From an uncultured Bacilli bacterium (GTDB taxonomy: Bacteria > Bacillota_I > Bacilli_A > RF39 > UBA660): DNA of 6,073 bases. Shown here in pieces: positions 1-5,731 of the stretch. The DNA is taken from assembly GCA_944329505.1 (NCBI GenBank), contig CALVIJ010000059.1, positions 1-6,073 of the forward strand. Reading direction: 5' to 3'. Numbering within the stretch: the first letter of the stretch is position 1; each line of letters starts with the position of its first letter. Under the pieces are notes generated by a model. The model made no database searches and was not told the origin of the DNA. It worked only from the letters and a program-made list of their open reading frames with translations. The position numbers were made by a program, and so were the translations under genes.

Positions 1-77
<77 letters not shown>

Positions 78-80
78 TTT

Positions 81-156
81 GGTTCCGTAGTGTAGCGGTT
101 ATCACGTCTGCCTGTCACGCAGAAGATCGCGGGTTCAATTCCCGTCGGAACCGCCA
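81..156 (+). tRNA. tRNA-Asp (GTC)
   Basis: A complete cloverleaf. The acceptor 81-87 pairs with 146-152, the discriminator is G153, and CCA is encoded. Anticodon GTC is at 114-116 in a seven-base loop. The T-stem has one G-T wobble. It lies only 3 nt after tRNA-fMet, so the two are processed from one transcript. Confidence 0.97.
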
Positions 157-161
157 TTTAT

Positions 162-236
<75 letters not shown>

Positions 237-237
<1 letters not shown>

Positions 238-280
238 TTGTAAAAGCTATAAATCTCCGCTGTCGGAGGTTTTTTACAAT
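237..280 (+). terminator. Intrinsic terminator of the fMet-Asp-Phe tRNA unit
   Basis: The GC-rich hairpin CTCCG (255-259), loop CTGT, CGGAG (264-268) is followed by a T run at 270-275. A second, outer perfect inverted repeat, ATTGTAAAA (237-245) with TTTTACAAT (272-280), embraces the hairpin. It begins at the last base of tRNA-Phe. Confidence 0.9.
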
Positions 281-452
281 ACTAACACTATTTATACAAG
301 TATTTAAAAAATATAATTTAATATATGATGAAAAACATATAAATAGTATGGAATAAATTACAAATATGAACCATATTATTTATTGATTATGATTTTAACA
401 GTAATAATACTCAAAACATACTAATAAATTACTCATGATTGTTATATAACAC
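281..452. other. AT-rich spacer between the two tRNA units
   Basis: I see no credible ORF, RBS or RNA gene here. It holds a 10-bp perfect inverted repeat, ACTATTTATA (287-296) with TATAAATAGT (338-347), whose arms are 41 nt apart, and a small hairpin, AATATG/CATATT, at 363-377. Both are AT-only or nearly so and could be chance in DNA of this composition. Confidence 0.6.
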
Positions 453-481
453 TTGACTATAATAATTGTTTGTGATAATAT
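453..481 (+). promoter_or_regulatory. Promoter for the Arg-Pro tRNA unit
   Basis: The -35 TTGACT (453-458), a 17-bp spacer and the -10 TAATAT (476-481) make a near-consensus sigma-A promoter. A TG at 473-474 forms an extended -10. Transcription would start near 488, about 38 nt before tRNA-Arg. An ATCGCGAT palindrome (489-496) lies at the predicted start. Confidence 0.7.
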
Positions 482-525
482 TATTTTGTATCGCGATTTA
501 AATTGTCGAGATTTCAAATGGTTAT

Positions 526-602
526 GCGCCCATAGCTCAATTGGATAGAGCGTTTGACTACGGATCAAAAGGTTGCGGGTTCGATTCCTACTGGGCGCGC
601 CA
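526..602 (+). tRNA. tRNA-Arg (ACG)
   Basis: A complete 77-nt cloverleaf with encoded CCA. The acceptor 526-532 pairs fully with 592-598. Anticodon ACG is at 560-562; in bacteria its A34 is normally deaminated to inosine by TadA so that it can read CGU, CGC and CGA. The T-stem contains a G-T wobble and a C576 x A590 mismatch, which is unusual but leaves three good pairs. It is the first gene of the Arg-Pro unit. Confidence 0.95.
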
Positions 603-608
603 TTATAT

Positions 609-685
609 CGGGAAATAGTTCAACTTGGTAGAGCACCTGGTTTGGGACCAGGGGGTTGCAGGTTCAAATCCTGTTTTCCCGACCA
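609..685 (+). tRNA. tRNA-Pro (TGG)
   Basis: A complete 77-nt cloverleaf with encoded CCA. The acceptor CGGGAAA (609-615) pairs with 675-681, and the discriminator is A682. Anticodon TGG is at 643-645, closed by stem CCTGG/CCAGG. It begins 6 nt after tRNA-Arg and is followed by a terminator. Confidence 0.96.
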
Positions 686-695
686 TTTAGAGATT

Positions 696-726
696 AAAGA
701 GTTATGAAAAGTCATAACTCTTTTTT
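696..726 (+). terminator. Intrinsic terminator of the Arg-Pro tRNA unit
   Basis: A perfect 12-bp stem (696-707 with 712-723) and a four-base AAAG loop, with six T at 721-726. It ends the tRNA transcript before the convergent gene on the minus strand. Confidence 0.92.
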
Positions 727-740
727 ATAAAACTTAAACA

Positions 741-772
741 AAAAAACTATTGTGAATTTCTCATAATAGTTT
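741..772 (-). terminator. Terminator of the leftward PopT/small-protein unit
   Basis: Read on the minus strand, AAACTATTATGA (772-761), loop GAAAT and TCACAATAGTTT (755-744) form a 12-position stem with one mismatch. It is followed by a T run (746-741). It starts only a few bases after the stop codon at 776-778. Confidence 0.85.
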
Positions 773-775
773 TAT

Positions 776-1093
776 TTAAGCTTTCTCAATATCTACAATG
801 TCGGTTAAAGAAATAAGTTCATTATCTATTGTTATTAGATGTGTAGCATTACGTCCAACAATTCTCTTAATAAGAACACCATTTTTTAAAGTAATTTTAA
901 CATCAGCTTTATAAACGTAACTAGTTGAATTAAAAATTTCATTAAGTTTTTGATTTAAATTTTTCCCGCTATGCTTTGAAGGAGTTTTAACACTTCTTTC
1001 TTCTTTATCATCGTATGAATAATATACATCCTCGTTATTACCGGCTTTTCCTTCAATTTTATTAGCAAACACTTTTGGTAATTTCTTTTCCAT
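776..1093 (-). CDS. Small conserved-looking protein of unknown function, possible Sm-like C-terminal fold
   Basis: A 105-residue soluble protein with no signal peptide or membrane segment. The ATG at 1093 has a strong SD (AGAGGTGA) 4-5 nt upstream. Residues 1-50 are charged and probably flexible (Lys, Glu, Asn, Asp and Ser rich). Residues about 58-104 read as a compact alternating-strand domain: VYKADVKITLKNG, then IVGRNATHLITID, then ELISLTDIVDIEKA. The order of a KNG turn, a GR step and a final short strand recalls small Sm-like beta barrels. That is inference from pattern only and I cannot name a family. The gene follows the PopT-type gene by 34 bp on the same strand with no terminator between, so the two are probably co-transcribed. 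Its function is unknown, though a link to envelope-lipid carrier use is possible through this linkage. Confidence 0.85.
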   Translation of the reverse strand: MEKKLPKVFANKIEGKAGNNEDVYYSYDDKEERSVKTPSKHSGKNLNQKLNEIFNSTSYVYKADVKITLKNGVLIKRIVGRNATHLITIDNELISLTDIVDIEKA

Positions 1094-1127
1094 AATTTCA
1101 CCTCTAACTAATAATATGATTCAAAAT

Positions 1128-1949
1128 TTATAATTTGCTAAAAAATGTATTTATTTTTCTAGTTCCCCAAAATCCAATTATAAATAAGAATATTCCTATA
1201 ATAAATTCTGATATAGAGAATAAATGACTACAAGCATCTATCAGCATAATTACTAAAGAACAACACATAAAACCTAATACTCCAGTATAAGCAAAAGTCT
1301 TTTTGTTTTCAAAAAGCCAAGTTATTATTTTAGAAATTAGAATAGTACAAATTATGAAACCTCCTAAGAATAACGTTATCTTGTAAAGATTAATACTAAA
1401 AGTACTAATTTCTTCAAAAACAGTTAATAAAAGCTCATACCATCCTAAAGCCATAAAAATAGCTGTACCACTAATGCCTGGAATAATTGTTGTAAGTGAT
1501 TCAATTATTCCAATTAAAAAATAAATTATATAGTTATTAGAATTTATATTTTGATTACCTTTAATGTTTACTAAAAAGTAAAGAAGAGTAAAACAAATTA
1601 CAAAAATCAACCCAAATTTATAATTAAATTTCTCTTTTTTTATTTTTTTAGTGATGTCAGAAATTCCTCCTATGATTAGTCCAGCAAAAAGTAACATAGT
1701 CGGAAAGTAATATGTATCTAAACACCACTTTACACCTTTACATAAAAGGCCTATTCCTAAAACAGCTCCAACCAATATAAAAAATAAGAATTTTAAATTT
1801 TCCAACGTTATTTTTGTCGGTTTGGATATAATACTAATTAGTTTTTCGTAAATGCCAAAAGAAATTGCTATTATAGCACCACTTACTCCAGGTATAATTT
1901 TTGCAGTTCCAATAATAAAACCCTTAAACATTAACATTAAATATTTCAT
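1128..1949 (-). CDS. DUF368 (PopT-type) undecaprenyl-phosphate transporter
   Basis: An integral membrane protein of 273 residues, near the usual DUF368 length. Members such as PopT move undecaprenyl phosphate back across the membrane so that the lipid carrier of peptidoglycan and surface-polymer synthesis can be reused. The diagnostic signature is present twice, once per half: IIPGVSGAIIA (residues 18-28, then FGIYE) and IIPGISGTAIF (155-165, then LGWYE). This matches the two-fold pseudo-symmetric fold with re-entrant helices. Other hydrophobic segments lie at about 53-70, 82-97, 112-129, 140-152, 189-212, 220-240 and 246-262. I prefer ATG at 1949, because a possible promoter would start the RNA near 1970 and GTGAT lies 10 nt upstream as a weak SD. 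A GTG at 1964 would add five residues but has no SD. It is probably the first gene of a two-gene unit with the small protein downstream. Confidence 0.93.
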   Translation of the reverse strand: MKYLMLMFKGFIIGTAKIIPGVSGAIIAISFGIYEKLISIISKPTKITLENLKFLFFILVGAVLGIGLLCKGVKWCLDTYYFPTMLLFAGLIIGGISDITKKIKKEKFNYKFGLIFVICFTLLYFLVNIKGNQNINSNNYIIYFLIGIIESLTTIIPGISGTAIFMALGWYELLLTVFEEISTFSINLYKITLFLGGFIICTILISKIITWLFENKKTFAYTGVLGFMCCSLVIMLIDACSHLFSISEFIIGIFLFIIGFWGTRKINTFFSKL

Positions 1950-1977
1950 ACTAAAATATATCACTTATAAAAAAATA

Positions 1978-2005
1978 ATATTACTAATAAAAGTCATATA
2001 AGCAA
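1978..2005 (-). promoter_or_regulatory. Possible promoter for the PopT-type gene
   Basis: On the minus strand, TTGCTT (2005-2000), a 16-bp spacer and TAATAT (1983-1978) give a moderate sigma-A match. The start would be near 1970, so the 5' leader to ATG 1949 would be only about 20 nt. The palindrome at 2010-2023 lies directly upstream of the -35. Confidence 0.45.
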
Positions 2006-2009
2006 AATA

Positions 2010-2023
2010 TTTAAACGTTTAAA
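2010..2023. promoter_or_regulatory. 14-bp palindrome TTTAAACGTTTAAA, possible operator
   Basis: A perfect palindrome centred on AACGTT, 5 bp upstream of the putative PopT -35 and inside the divergent intergenic region. Size and placement suit a dimeric regulator or activator site. No regulator is identified, and AT-rich DNA produces such palindromes by chance. Confidence 0.35.
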
Positions 2024-2043
2024 CATTGATTCATGAAATAAAG

Positions 2044-2059
2044 AAGAAAGTACTTTCTT
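2044..2059. promoter_or_regulatory. 16-bp palindrome AAGAAAGTACTTTCTT, possible operator
   Basis: A perfect 16-bp inverted repeat centred on AGTACT. It lies between the leftward PopT promoter and the possible -10 of the rightward orphan gene. It could bind a dimeric regulator. There is no U run on either strand, so it is unlikely to be a terminator. Confidence 0.4.
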
Positions 2060-2094
2060 TTAAACAAAAAAGAAATACTAATATATAAACATAT

Positions 2095-2100
2095 TATAAT
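2095..2100 (+). promoter_or_regulatory. Possible -10 box of the 203-residue orphan gene
   Basis: A consensus TATAAT, 40 bp before the ATG, but no convincing -35 at 16-18 bp upstream. If used it would give a leader of about 33 nt and may need an activator, perhaps at the palindrome 2044-2059. Confidence 0.35.
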
Positions 2101-2139
2101 TATTCATGCAGTAGGTTGTACATTAGAAAGGGAAATAAT

Positions 2140-2751
2140 ATGGATAATGATAATCTACTATCATCACTTAGTGAACATATTGCTTATTGGTATATTTGTA
2201 TCAAAGGGGAAAAAGATATTGTTTTTCCAATTAACAAAACAGTAAAAGAAAAAGCTAATCAAATATTTAGAAATCGATATCATGAAGCTGACGTTATTAT
2301 TAGTGAAAATGGTGAAATTTATAAAATTTCCAAAGACATCTGTTGTCAAAGCAATACATGGTCTTATGTTTATTATTTAGATGATATGAAGAAAAACTAT
2401 CGTCTAAAACGCATTTGTAAAGATCTTTTACCTTATAGTTTAGATGCAAATAATGAAGATAAGCTAAATAAAATTAATGAATTAAAAATTCCAAACAAAA
2501 CAATAGTTTTGCGCATTGATCCATGCGAAATAGAAAAGGTTAAAGAAATAATCTATCCTTATTTAAAGTGCTTTACATATATAAACAGTAAAGAAAGGAA
2601 AATTATTTCTTATCCAGATGTTTTACTAGTAGAAAATGACAAAATAAAGATTCTTTTAAATTATTATCACCACCATCATATGAACAGACATATTCAAAAA
2701 ATAAAGAAAGCATTATATAAATATAAAAAGATTGACATGTTCATTAAATAA
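2140..2751 (+). CDS. Hypothetical 203-residue protein with a His cluster
   Basis: I do not recognise this protein. The ATG at 2140 is chosen because AAAGGGA (2127-2133) is a good SD 6 nt upstream; a TTG at 2116 in frame lacks one. There is no signal peptide or clear membrane helix, so it is probably cytoplasmic. The sequence is mixed alpha/beta, with strand-like segments around residues 51-63 (DVIISENGEIYKI), 120-126 and 158-174. The N-terminal part is Trp/Tyr-rich (AYWYI 15-19, WSYVYY 74-79). A HHHH run at 177-180 plus H184 is followed by a basic, lysine-rich C-terminus (186-203). Cysteines are at 20, 68, 69, 93, 129 and 144. The His cluster could bind metal or be catalytic, but nothing proves it. 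It appears to be monocistronic, flanked by an intergenic region with palindromes and by a terminator. Confidence 0.85.
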   Translation: MDNDNLLSSLSEHIAYWYICIKGEKDIVFPINKTVKEKANQIFRNRYHEADVIISENGEIYKISKDICCQSNTWSYVYYLDDMKKNYRLKRICKDLLPYSLDANNEDKLNKINELKIPNKTIVLRIDPCEIEKVKEIIYPYLKCFTYINSKERKIISYPDVLLVENDKIKILLNYYHHHHMNRHIQKIKKALYKYKKIDMFIK

Positions 2752-2770
2752 ATAATATCAATCTTTTTTT
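2726..2770 (+). terminator. Terminator overlapping the end of the orphan gene
   Basis: AAAAGATTGA (2726-2735) pairs with TCAATCTTTT (2758-2767) and runs into a T tract ending at 2770. The 5' arm lies in the coding region, and the TAA stop (2749-2751) sits in the loop of about 22 nt. Confidence 0.75.
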
Positions 2771-2784
2771 GTTTTTAACATTAG

Positions 2785-2805
2785 TGTTATAATTATATTG
2801 GTGAT
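2785..2805 (+). promoter_or_regulatory. Extended -10 promoter and RBS of the Nnr gene
   Basis: TGT followed by the consensus TATAAT (2788-2793) forms an extended -10 with no good -35. The transcript would start near 2800, right at the SD GGTGAT (2800-2805), which is 3 nt before ATG 2809. The leader would thus be about 9 nt. Confidence 0.55.
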
Positions 2806-2808
2806 AAA

Positions 2809-4302
2809 ATGCGAAAAGTAATTTCTAGACAAGTAATGAAGAATAGTGACCAATATACTATAAAAAATAAATTTTCTTCATTAGAACTTATGAATAAAGC
2901 TGCTAAAGCAGTTTTGAATAGTTATCCTTTCAAAGGAAAAGTATTAATTGTCGCAGGTAGTGGAAATAATGCCGGTGATGGATATTCTTTAGCTTTACAC
3001 TTAGCAAGAAATTGTGTTGATGTAAAGCTTTTGCTCACGGAGAATCATTTTTCTATCGATGGAAAATATTACTATGATGCATGTAAAAAGGCAAATGTTA
3101 AAACAGAAATGTATAGTGAAAATTTTAATTTTGCTTCCTATGATATTTTAGTAGATGCTATTTATGGAACTGGTTTTCATGGCAAAATGCCTAAGCAAAT
3201 TGCTGAAATTATTAACAAGATGAATGAATCGCAAAAGCCAATTATAAGTATCGATATAAATAGTGGGTTAGATTCAGATAATGGACTAGCAGAAACTTGT
3301 ATTCATTCAACCCTTACTGTATCAATTGGAGCTTTAAAACCAGGGCATCTTTTAAACATGGCCAAAGACAACATAGATAGTTTAGTTAATCATAATATTG
3401 ATATTGATATTATTGGTGAATCATATTATTTGTTAGAAGATAAAGATTTTGAAAACTTTCTATCTTCTAGATTAAATTATAGTCATAAAGGAACCTATGG
3501 CTTAGTTGGTATTCTAGGAGGCTCACTAAAATATAGTGGATCAATAAAGTTAGCCAACATAAGTCTTTCATCTTTAACGGCAGGAGCTGGTGTTGCGAGA
3601 TTAATTGTTCCAAATAGCATTGTCAATGGTATTATTCCTTATATCTTAGAAAGCACTATTTATCCAATAAATGATAAAGACGACCAAATGGTTTTTGATA
3701 AGTCAGAAATTGATAAAGCATTAGAAAATGTAGATGCACTTTTAATTGGAATTGGCTGGGATCAAAACGAAAACAATCAAAAAATTCTCAACTATATTTT
3801 AGATAATTATAATATTCCAATTGTTATTGATGCTGATGGATTAAACATTTTAGCTAAAATAAAAAAAATCAAACCAAATCTTATTTTAACACCTCATTTA
3901 AAAGAATTCTCTAGACTAACAGGTATTTCAGTTGAAGAAATTTCTAAAAACCCTATAAATATAGCTAAAGAATATGCTAATAAAAATCAAATAATATTGT
4001 TGCTAAAAGGACCTACTACAATAATTACTGATGGTAAACAAGTATACTTAGTTGATAAAGGAGCACCCGGAATGGCTACTGCTGGAAGTGGAGATGTTTT
4101 ATCAGGAATATTAATTGGTTTATTGGGCTATAAAACCCCAGATCTTAAAACAGTTTCTTTTTCCGCTTATATAAATGGTTTGGCTGGAGAAATAGCTGAA
4201 AGAGAAAAAAGTAGTATAAGTATGTTAGCGCGTGACACTGCTAATAATTTGACGCAAGCTATAAAACCATACATTCAAAAGAGGAAAAATGACGAAAAAT
4301 AA
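2809..4302 (+). CDS. nnr: Bifunctional NAD(P)H-hydrate epimerase / ADP-dependent NAD(P)H-hydrate dehydratase (Nnr)
   Basis: A metabolite-repair enzyme of 497 residues, the normal size of the fused form. The N-terminal NnrE domain (about 1-215) interconverts the R and S epimers of hydrated NAD(P)H. The C-terminal NnrD domain (about 225-490) dehydrates the S form back to NAD(P)H using ADP or ATP. NnrE motifs are GSGNNAGDG (50-58), DAIYGTG (116-122) and DINSGLDSDNG (149-159). In the last of these the usual DxPSG proline is Asn151. NnrD motifs of the ribokinase-like fold are HKGTYG (226-231), GGSLKYSG (237-244), TAGAG (257-261), DADGLN (341-346), TPHLKEF (361-367), LKGPTTII (399-406) and PGMATAGSGDVLSG (420-433), with the Asp429 catalytic region intact. 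No membrane segments are seen, so it is cytosolic. It has its own promoter and stands alone, as a housekeeping gene often does. No terminator is visible before the next gene. Confidence 0.96.
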   Translation: MRKVISRQVMKNSDQYTIKNKFSSLELMNKAAKAVLNSYPFKGKVLIVAGSGNNAGDGYSLALHLARNCVDVKLLLTENHFSIDGKYYYDACKKANVKTEMYSENFNFASYDILVDAIYGTGFHGKMPKQIAEIINKMNESQKPIISIDINSGLDSDNGLAETCIHSTLTVSIGALKPGHLLNMAKDNIDSLVNHNIDIDIIGESYYLLEDKDFENFLSSRLNYSHKGTYGLVGILGGSLKYSGSIKLANISLSSLTAGAGVARLIVPNSIVNGIIPYILESTIYPINDKDDQMVFDKSEIDKALENVDALLIGIGWDQNENNQKILNYILDNYNIPIVIDADGLNILAKIKKIKPNLILTPHLKEFSRLTGISVEEISKNPINIAKEYANKNQIILLLKGPTTIITDGKQVYLVDKGAPGMATAGSGDVLSGILIGLLGYKTPDLKTVSFSAYINGLAGEIAEREKSSISMLARDTANNLTQAIKPYIQKRKNDEK

Positions 4303-4332
4303 GCATTTTCACCAAAATTTCATATCATAATG

Positions 4333-4362
4333 TTGATTAAAAAATAATAAATATGATATTAT
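4333..4362 (+). promoter_or_regulatory. Possible promoter of the thioredoxin-like gene
   Basis: TTGATT (4333-4338), an 18-bp spacer and TATTAT (4357-4362) resemble sigma-A boxes. An 8-bp inverted repeat, ATATCATA (4322-4329) with TATGATAT (4352-4359), straddles it and overlaps the -10. Since no terminator follows nnr, read-through is also possible. Confidence 0.45.
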
Positions 4363-4376
4363 ATAAAAGGAAAGAT

Positions 4377-4381
4377 GAGGT
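4377..4381 (+). promoter_or_regulatory. RBS that fixes the start of the thioredoxin-like gene
   Basis: GAGGT, 7 nt before ATG 4389. It favours this start over the in-frame ATG at 4353, which lies inside the promoter region and has no SD. Confidence 0.75.
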
Positions 4382-4388
4382 ACAAAAG

Positions 4389-5243
4389 ATGAATGAAAAC
4401 AAAAGAATGCTAATATTTTTTATTTCAATAGTATTGATTGTAGCAGTAATCTTAGTTATAGCATTTTGGCCAGAAGCAGATACTACATTTGCTTGTGGTG
4501 TTAAAGCAGACGCAGATTATAATAAATTAGGTAGTATTAATTATAGTCAGTATGAATGTTTATATGAGCAAGATCAAAAATTTGCTCTTGCTATTTCTGA
4601 TGGTTTAAATGATGATGAAAAGGCTTCACTTAATGCAGCTGCTGAGAAATTAAATGTTGGAATTTATTATCTTAGTGATGAAATTTCAAATAGTAACTTA
4701 AAAGACATTAAATCAGATTTAAAAACTGATGATGCATCTTACGATGATACAACTCTAGTTGTTGTAGATAATGGAAAAGTTACTAATGTTATGGATGAAA
4801 AGTTAAATAATAGTGATGAGATTTATAATTTCTTAAATGATGCAGGATTAGCAAAATTTGCTTGCGGAGCAACAAGTGATTCAGAATATGAAAACTTATC
4901 AAGATTAACTTATGATCAATACGATTGCTTATATAATAGTGACGACCCATTTGTAGTAGTAATTACTCAATCTACTTGTCATTATTGTGAACAATTTTTA
5001 CCAGTTATAAATGACTATGCAGGTGAAAATAATTTACCAGTTTATTTCTTAGAAATAGACACAATGGATCAAGAAGATGTTCAAAATATATTCTCTTCAT
5101 TAAGCTATTTTGATGAAAATTCTGATTGGGGAACTCCACTTACTTTAGCTATTAAAGATAAAGAGGTTGTTACAGAACTTAGTGGATATACTAATAACAC
5201 ACCTGAACTTGATAATATATTTAGTGAAATTGGATTAAAATAA
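4389..5243 (+). CDS. Membrane-anchored thioredoxin-like protein with a duplicated domain
   Basis: A 284-residue protein. A short basic N-terminus (NENKR) and a single hydrophobic helix (residues about 8-27) predict a signal anchor with the rest outside the cell. Two homologous units follow. Unit 1 (about 34-153) opens with FACG (34-37), Y44, L47 and QYECLY (54-59). Unit 2 (about 157-284) opens with FACG (157-160), Y167, L170 and QYDCLY (177-182). Unit 2 then reads as a thioredoxin fold: strand FVVVIT (188-193), redox motif CHYC (197-200) and GTPLTL (248-253), whose Pro250 is in the usual cis-Pro place. Unit 1 keeps the strand (FALAIS) but has DGLNDDEK where CxxC should be. Its likely role is extracytoplasmic thiol-disulfide exchange, with a redox-dead first unit. 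The substrate is unknown. The acidic, Asn-rich surface suits a secreted domain. Confidence 0.85.
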   Translation: MNENKRMLIFFISIVLIVAVILVIAFWPEADTTFACGVKADADYNKLGSINYSQYECLYEQDQKFALAISDGLNDDEKASLNAAAEKLNVGIYYLSDEISNSNLKDIKSDLKTDDASYDDTTLVVVDNGKVTNVMDEKLNNSDEIYNFLNDAGLAKFACGATSDSEYENLSRLTYDQYDCLYNSDDPFVVVITQSTCHYCEQFLPVINDYAGENNLPVYFLEIDTMDQEDVQNIFSSLSYFDENSDWGTPLTLAIKDKEVVTELSGYTNNTPELDNIFSEIGLK

Positions 5244-5268
5244 TGAGTTTTTACTCATTATTTTTTTT
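5237..5268 (+). terminator. Terminator of the thioredoxin-like gene
   Basis: A 12-bp perfect stem (5237-5248 with 5253-5264) and a TTTT loop, with eight T at 5261-5268. The TAA stop (5241-5243) lies inside the 5' arm. Confidence 0.9.
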
Positions 5269-5269
5269 C

Positions 5270-5296
5270 AAAAAAAAACACCTTAATTGCAGGTGT
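5270..5296 (-). terminator. Terminator of the leftward lipoprotein gene
   Basis: On the minus strand, ACACCT (5296-5291), a 7-nt loop and AGGTGT (5283-5278) are followed by a T run (down to 5270). The stem includes the last codons, and the stop codon (5283-5285) sits at the loop/3' arm. It stands back to back with the terminator of the convergent gene. Confidence 0.82.
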
Positions 5297-5714
5297 AACC
5301 TTCTTCTTCTAAAGATTGTTTAATTTCATTAAAGGATGAATTTTTTGAAATTCCTAAACTTTCTTTTGTGTCATCATCCATTTGACTATAAATTCCATTA
5401 ATTGTTATAGAAACTTGATTGTCTTTTTTAGTGGTATTATATTTTATTCCTTCTTTATCTTTATACTCCGACATAGATGACTCTAAACTGTCCACGAATA
5501 CATCTTTATAATCCATATATTCATCATTAAGCTCAATTGTCATTAATGCATCATATGAATAAATCTTATCATTTTTAAAAGTAATAACTTGATTTTCGTT
5601 CATTTTACCTGCATCAATGTCTTCTTCTTTAGAACAACTTAAAGACTTCTTTCCGCAGCCTGTTAAGATCATCGAAAAAAATAAAAATAACATTAGAAAC
5701 TTAATTTTTTTCAT
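5283..5714 (-). CDS. Small predicted lipoprotein of unknown function
   Basis: A 143-residue protein. A lipoprotein signal peptide is clear: KKIK, a hydrophobic stretch (6-17) and lipobox LTGC with Cys20 as the lipidation site. The mature protein (about 124 residues) would be tethered to the outer face of the membrane. It is acidic, with strand-like segments at about 42-48 (QVITFKN) and 100-107 (QVSITING) and a helical C-terminus. Cys27 and Cys142 are the only other cysteines, one at each end, and could form a disulfide. The layout of a beta-rich domain after the lipobox resembles small YehR/DUF1307-like lipoproteins, but I cannot assign a family from sight. The SD AAGGGTGA is close upstream of the ATG at 5714. 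The gene converges on the thioredoxin-like gene and has its own promoter and terminator. Confidence 0.88.
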   Translation of the reverse strand: MKKIKFLMLFLFFSMILTGCGKKSLSCSKEEDIDAGKMNENQVITFKNDKIYSYDALMTIELNDEYMDYKDVFVDSLESSMSEYKDKEGIKYNTTKKDNQVSITINGIYSQMDDDTKESLGISKNSSFNEIKQSLEEEGYTCN

Positions 5715-5731
5715 TGAATCACCCTTAATTA

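Noticed and set aside
287..347. 10-bp inverted repeat as a terminator or sRNA
   Set aside because: The arms are AT-rich and 41 nt apart, with no U run and no promoter close by.
2116..2139. TTG start extending the orphan gene by eight codons
   Set aside because: No SD precedes it, and the extension would run across the good SD of the ATG at 2140.
2164..2349. 61-codon open frame on the minus strand inside the orphan gene
   Set aside because: It lies wholly antisense to a better supported gene, has no SD, and its Phe/Ile/Asn-rich translation is typical of AT-rich shadow frames.
2758..2805. Riboswitch or attenuator before nnr
   Set aside because: The space is only 57 bp, the sole hairpin belongs to the preceding terminator, and the predicted leader is about 9 nt.
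4353..4388. ATG at 4353 as start of the thioredoxin-like gene
   Set aside because: It lies in the putative -10 region without an SD and would add charged residues before the membrane anchor; ATG 4389 has GAGGT at good spacing.
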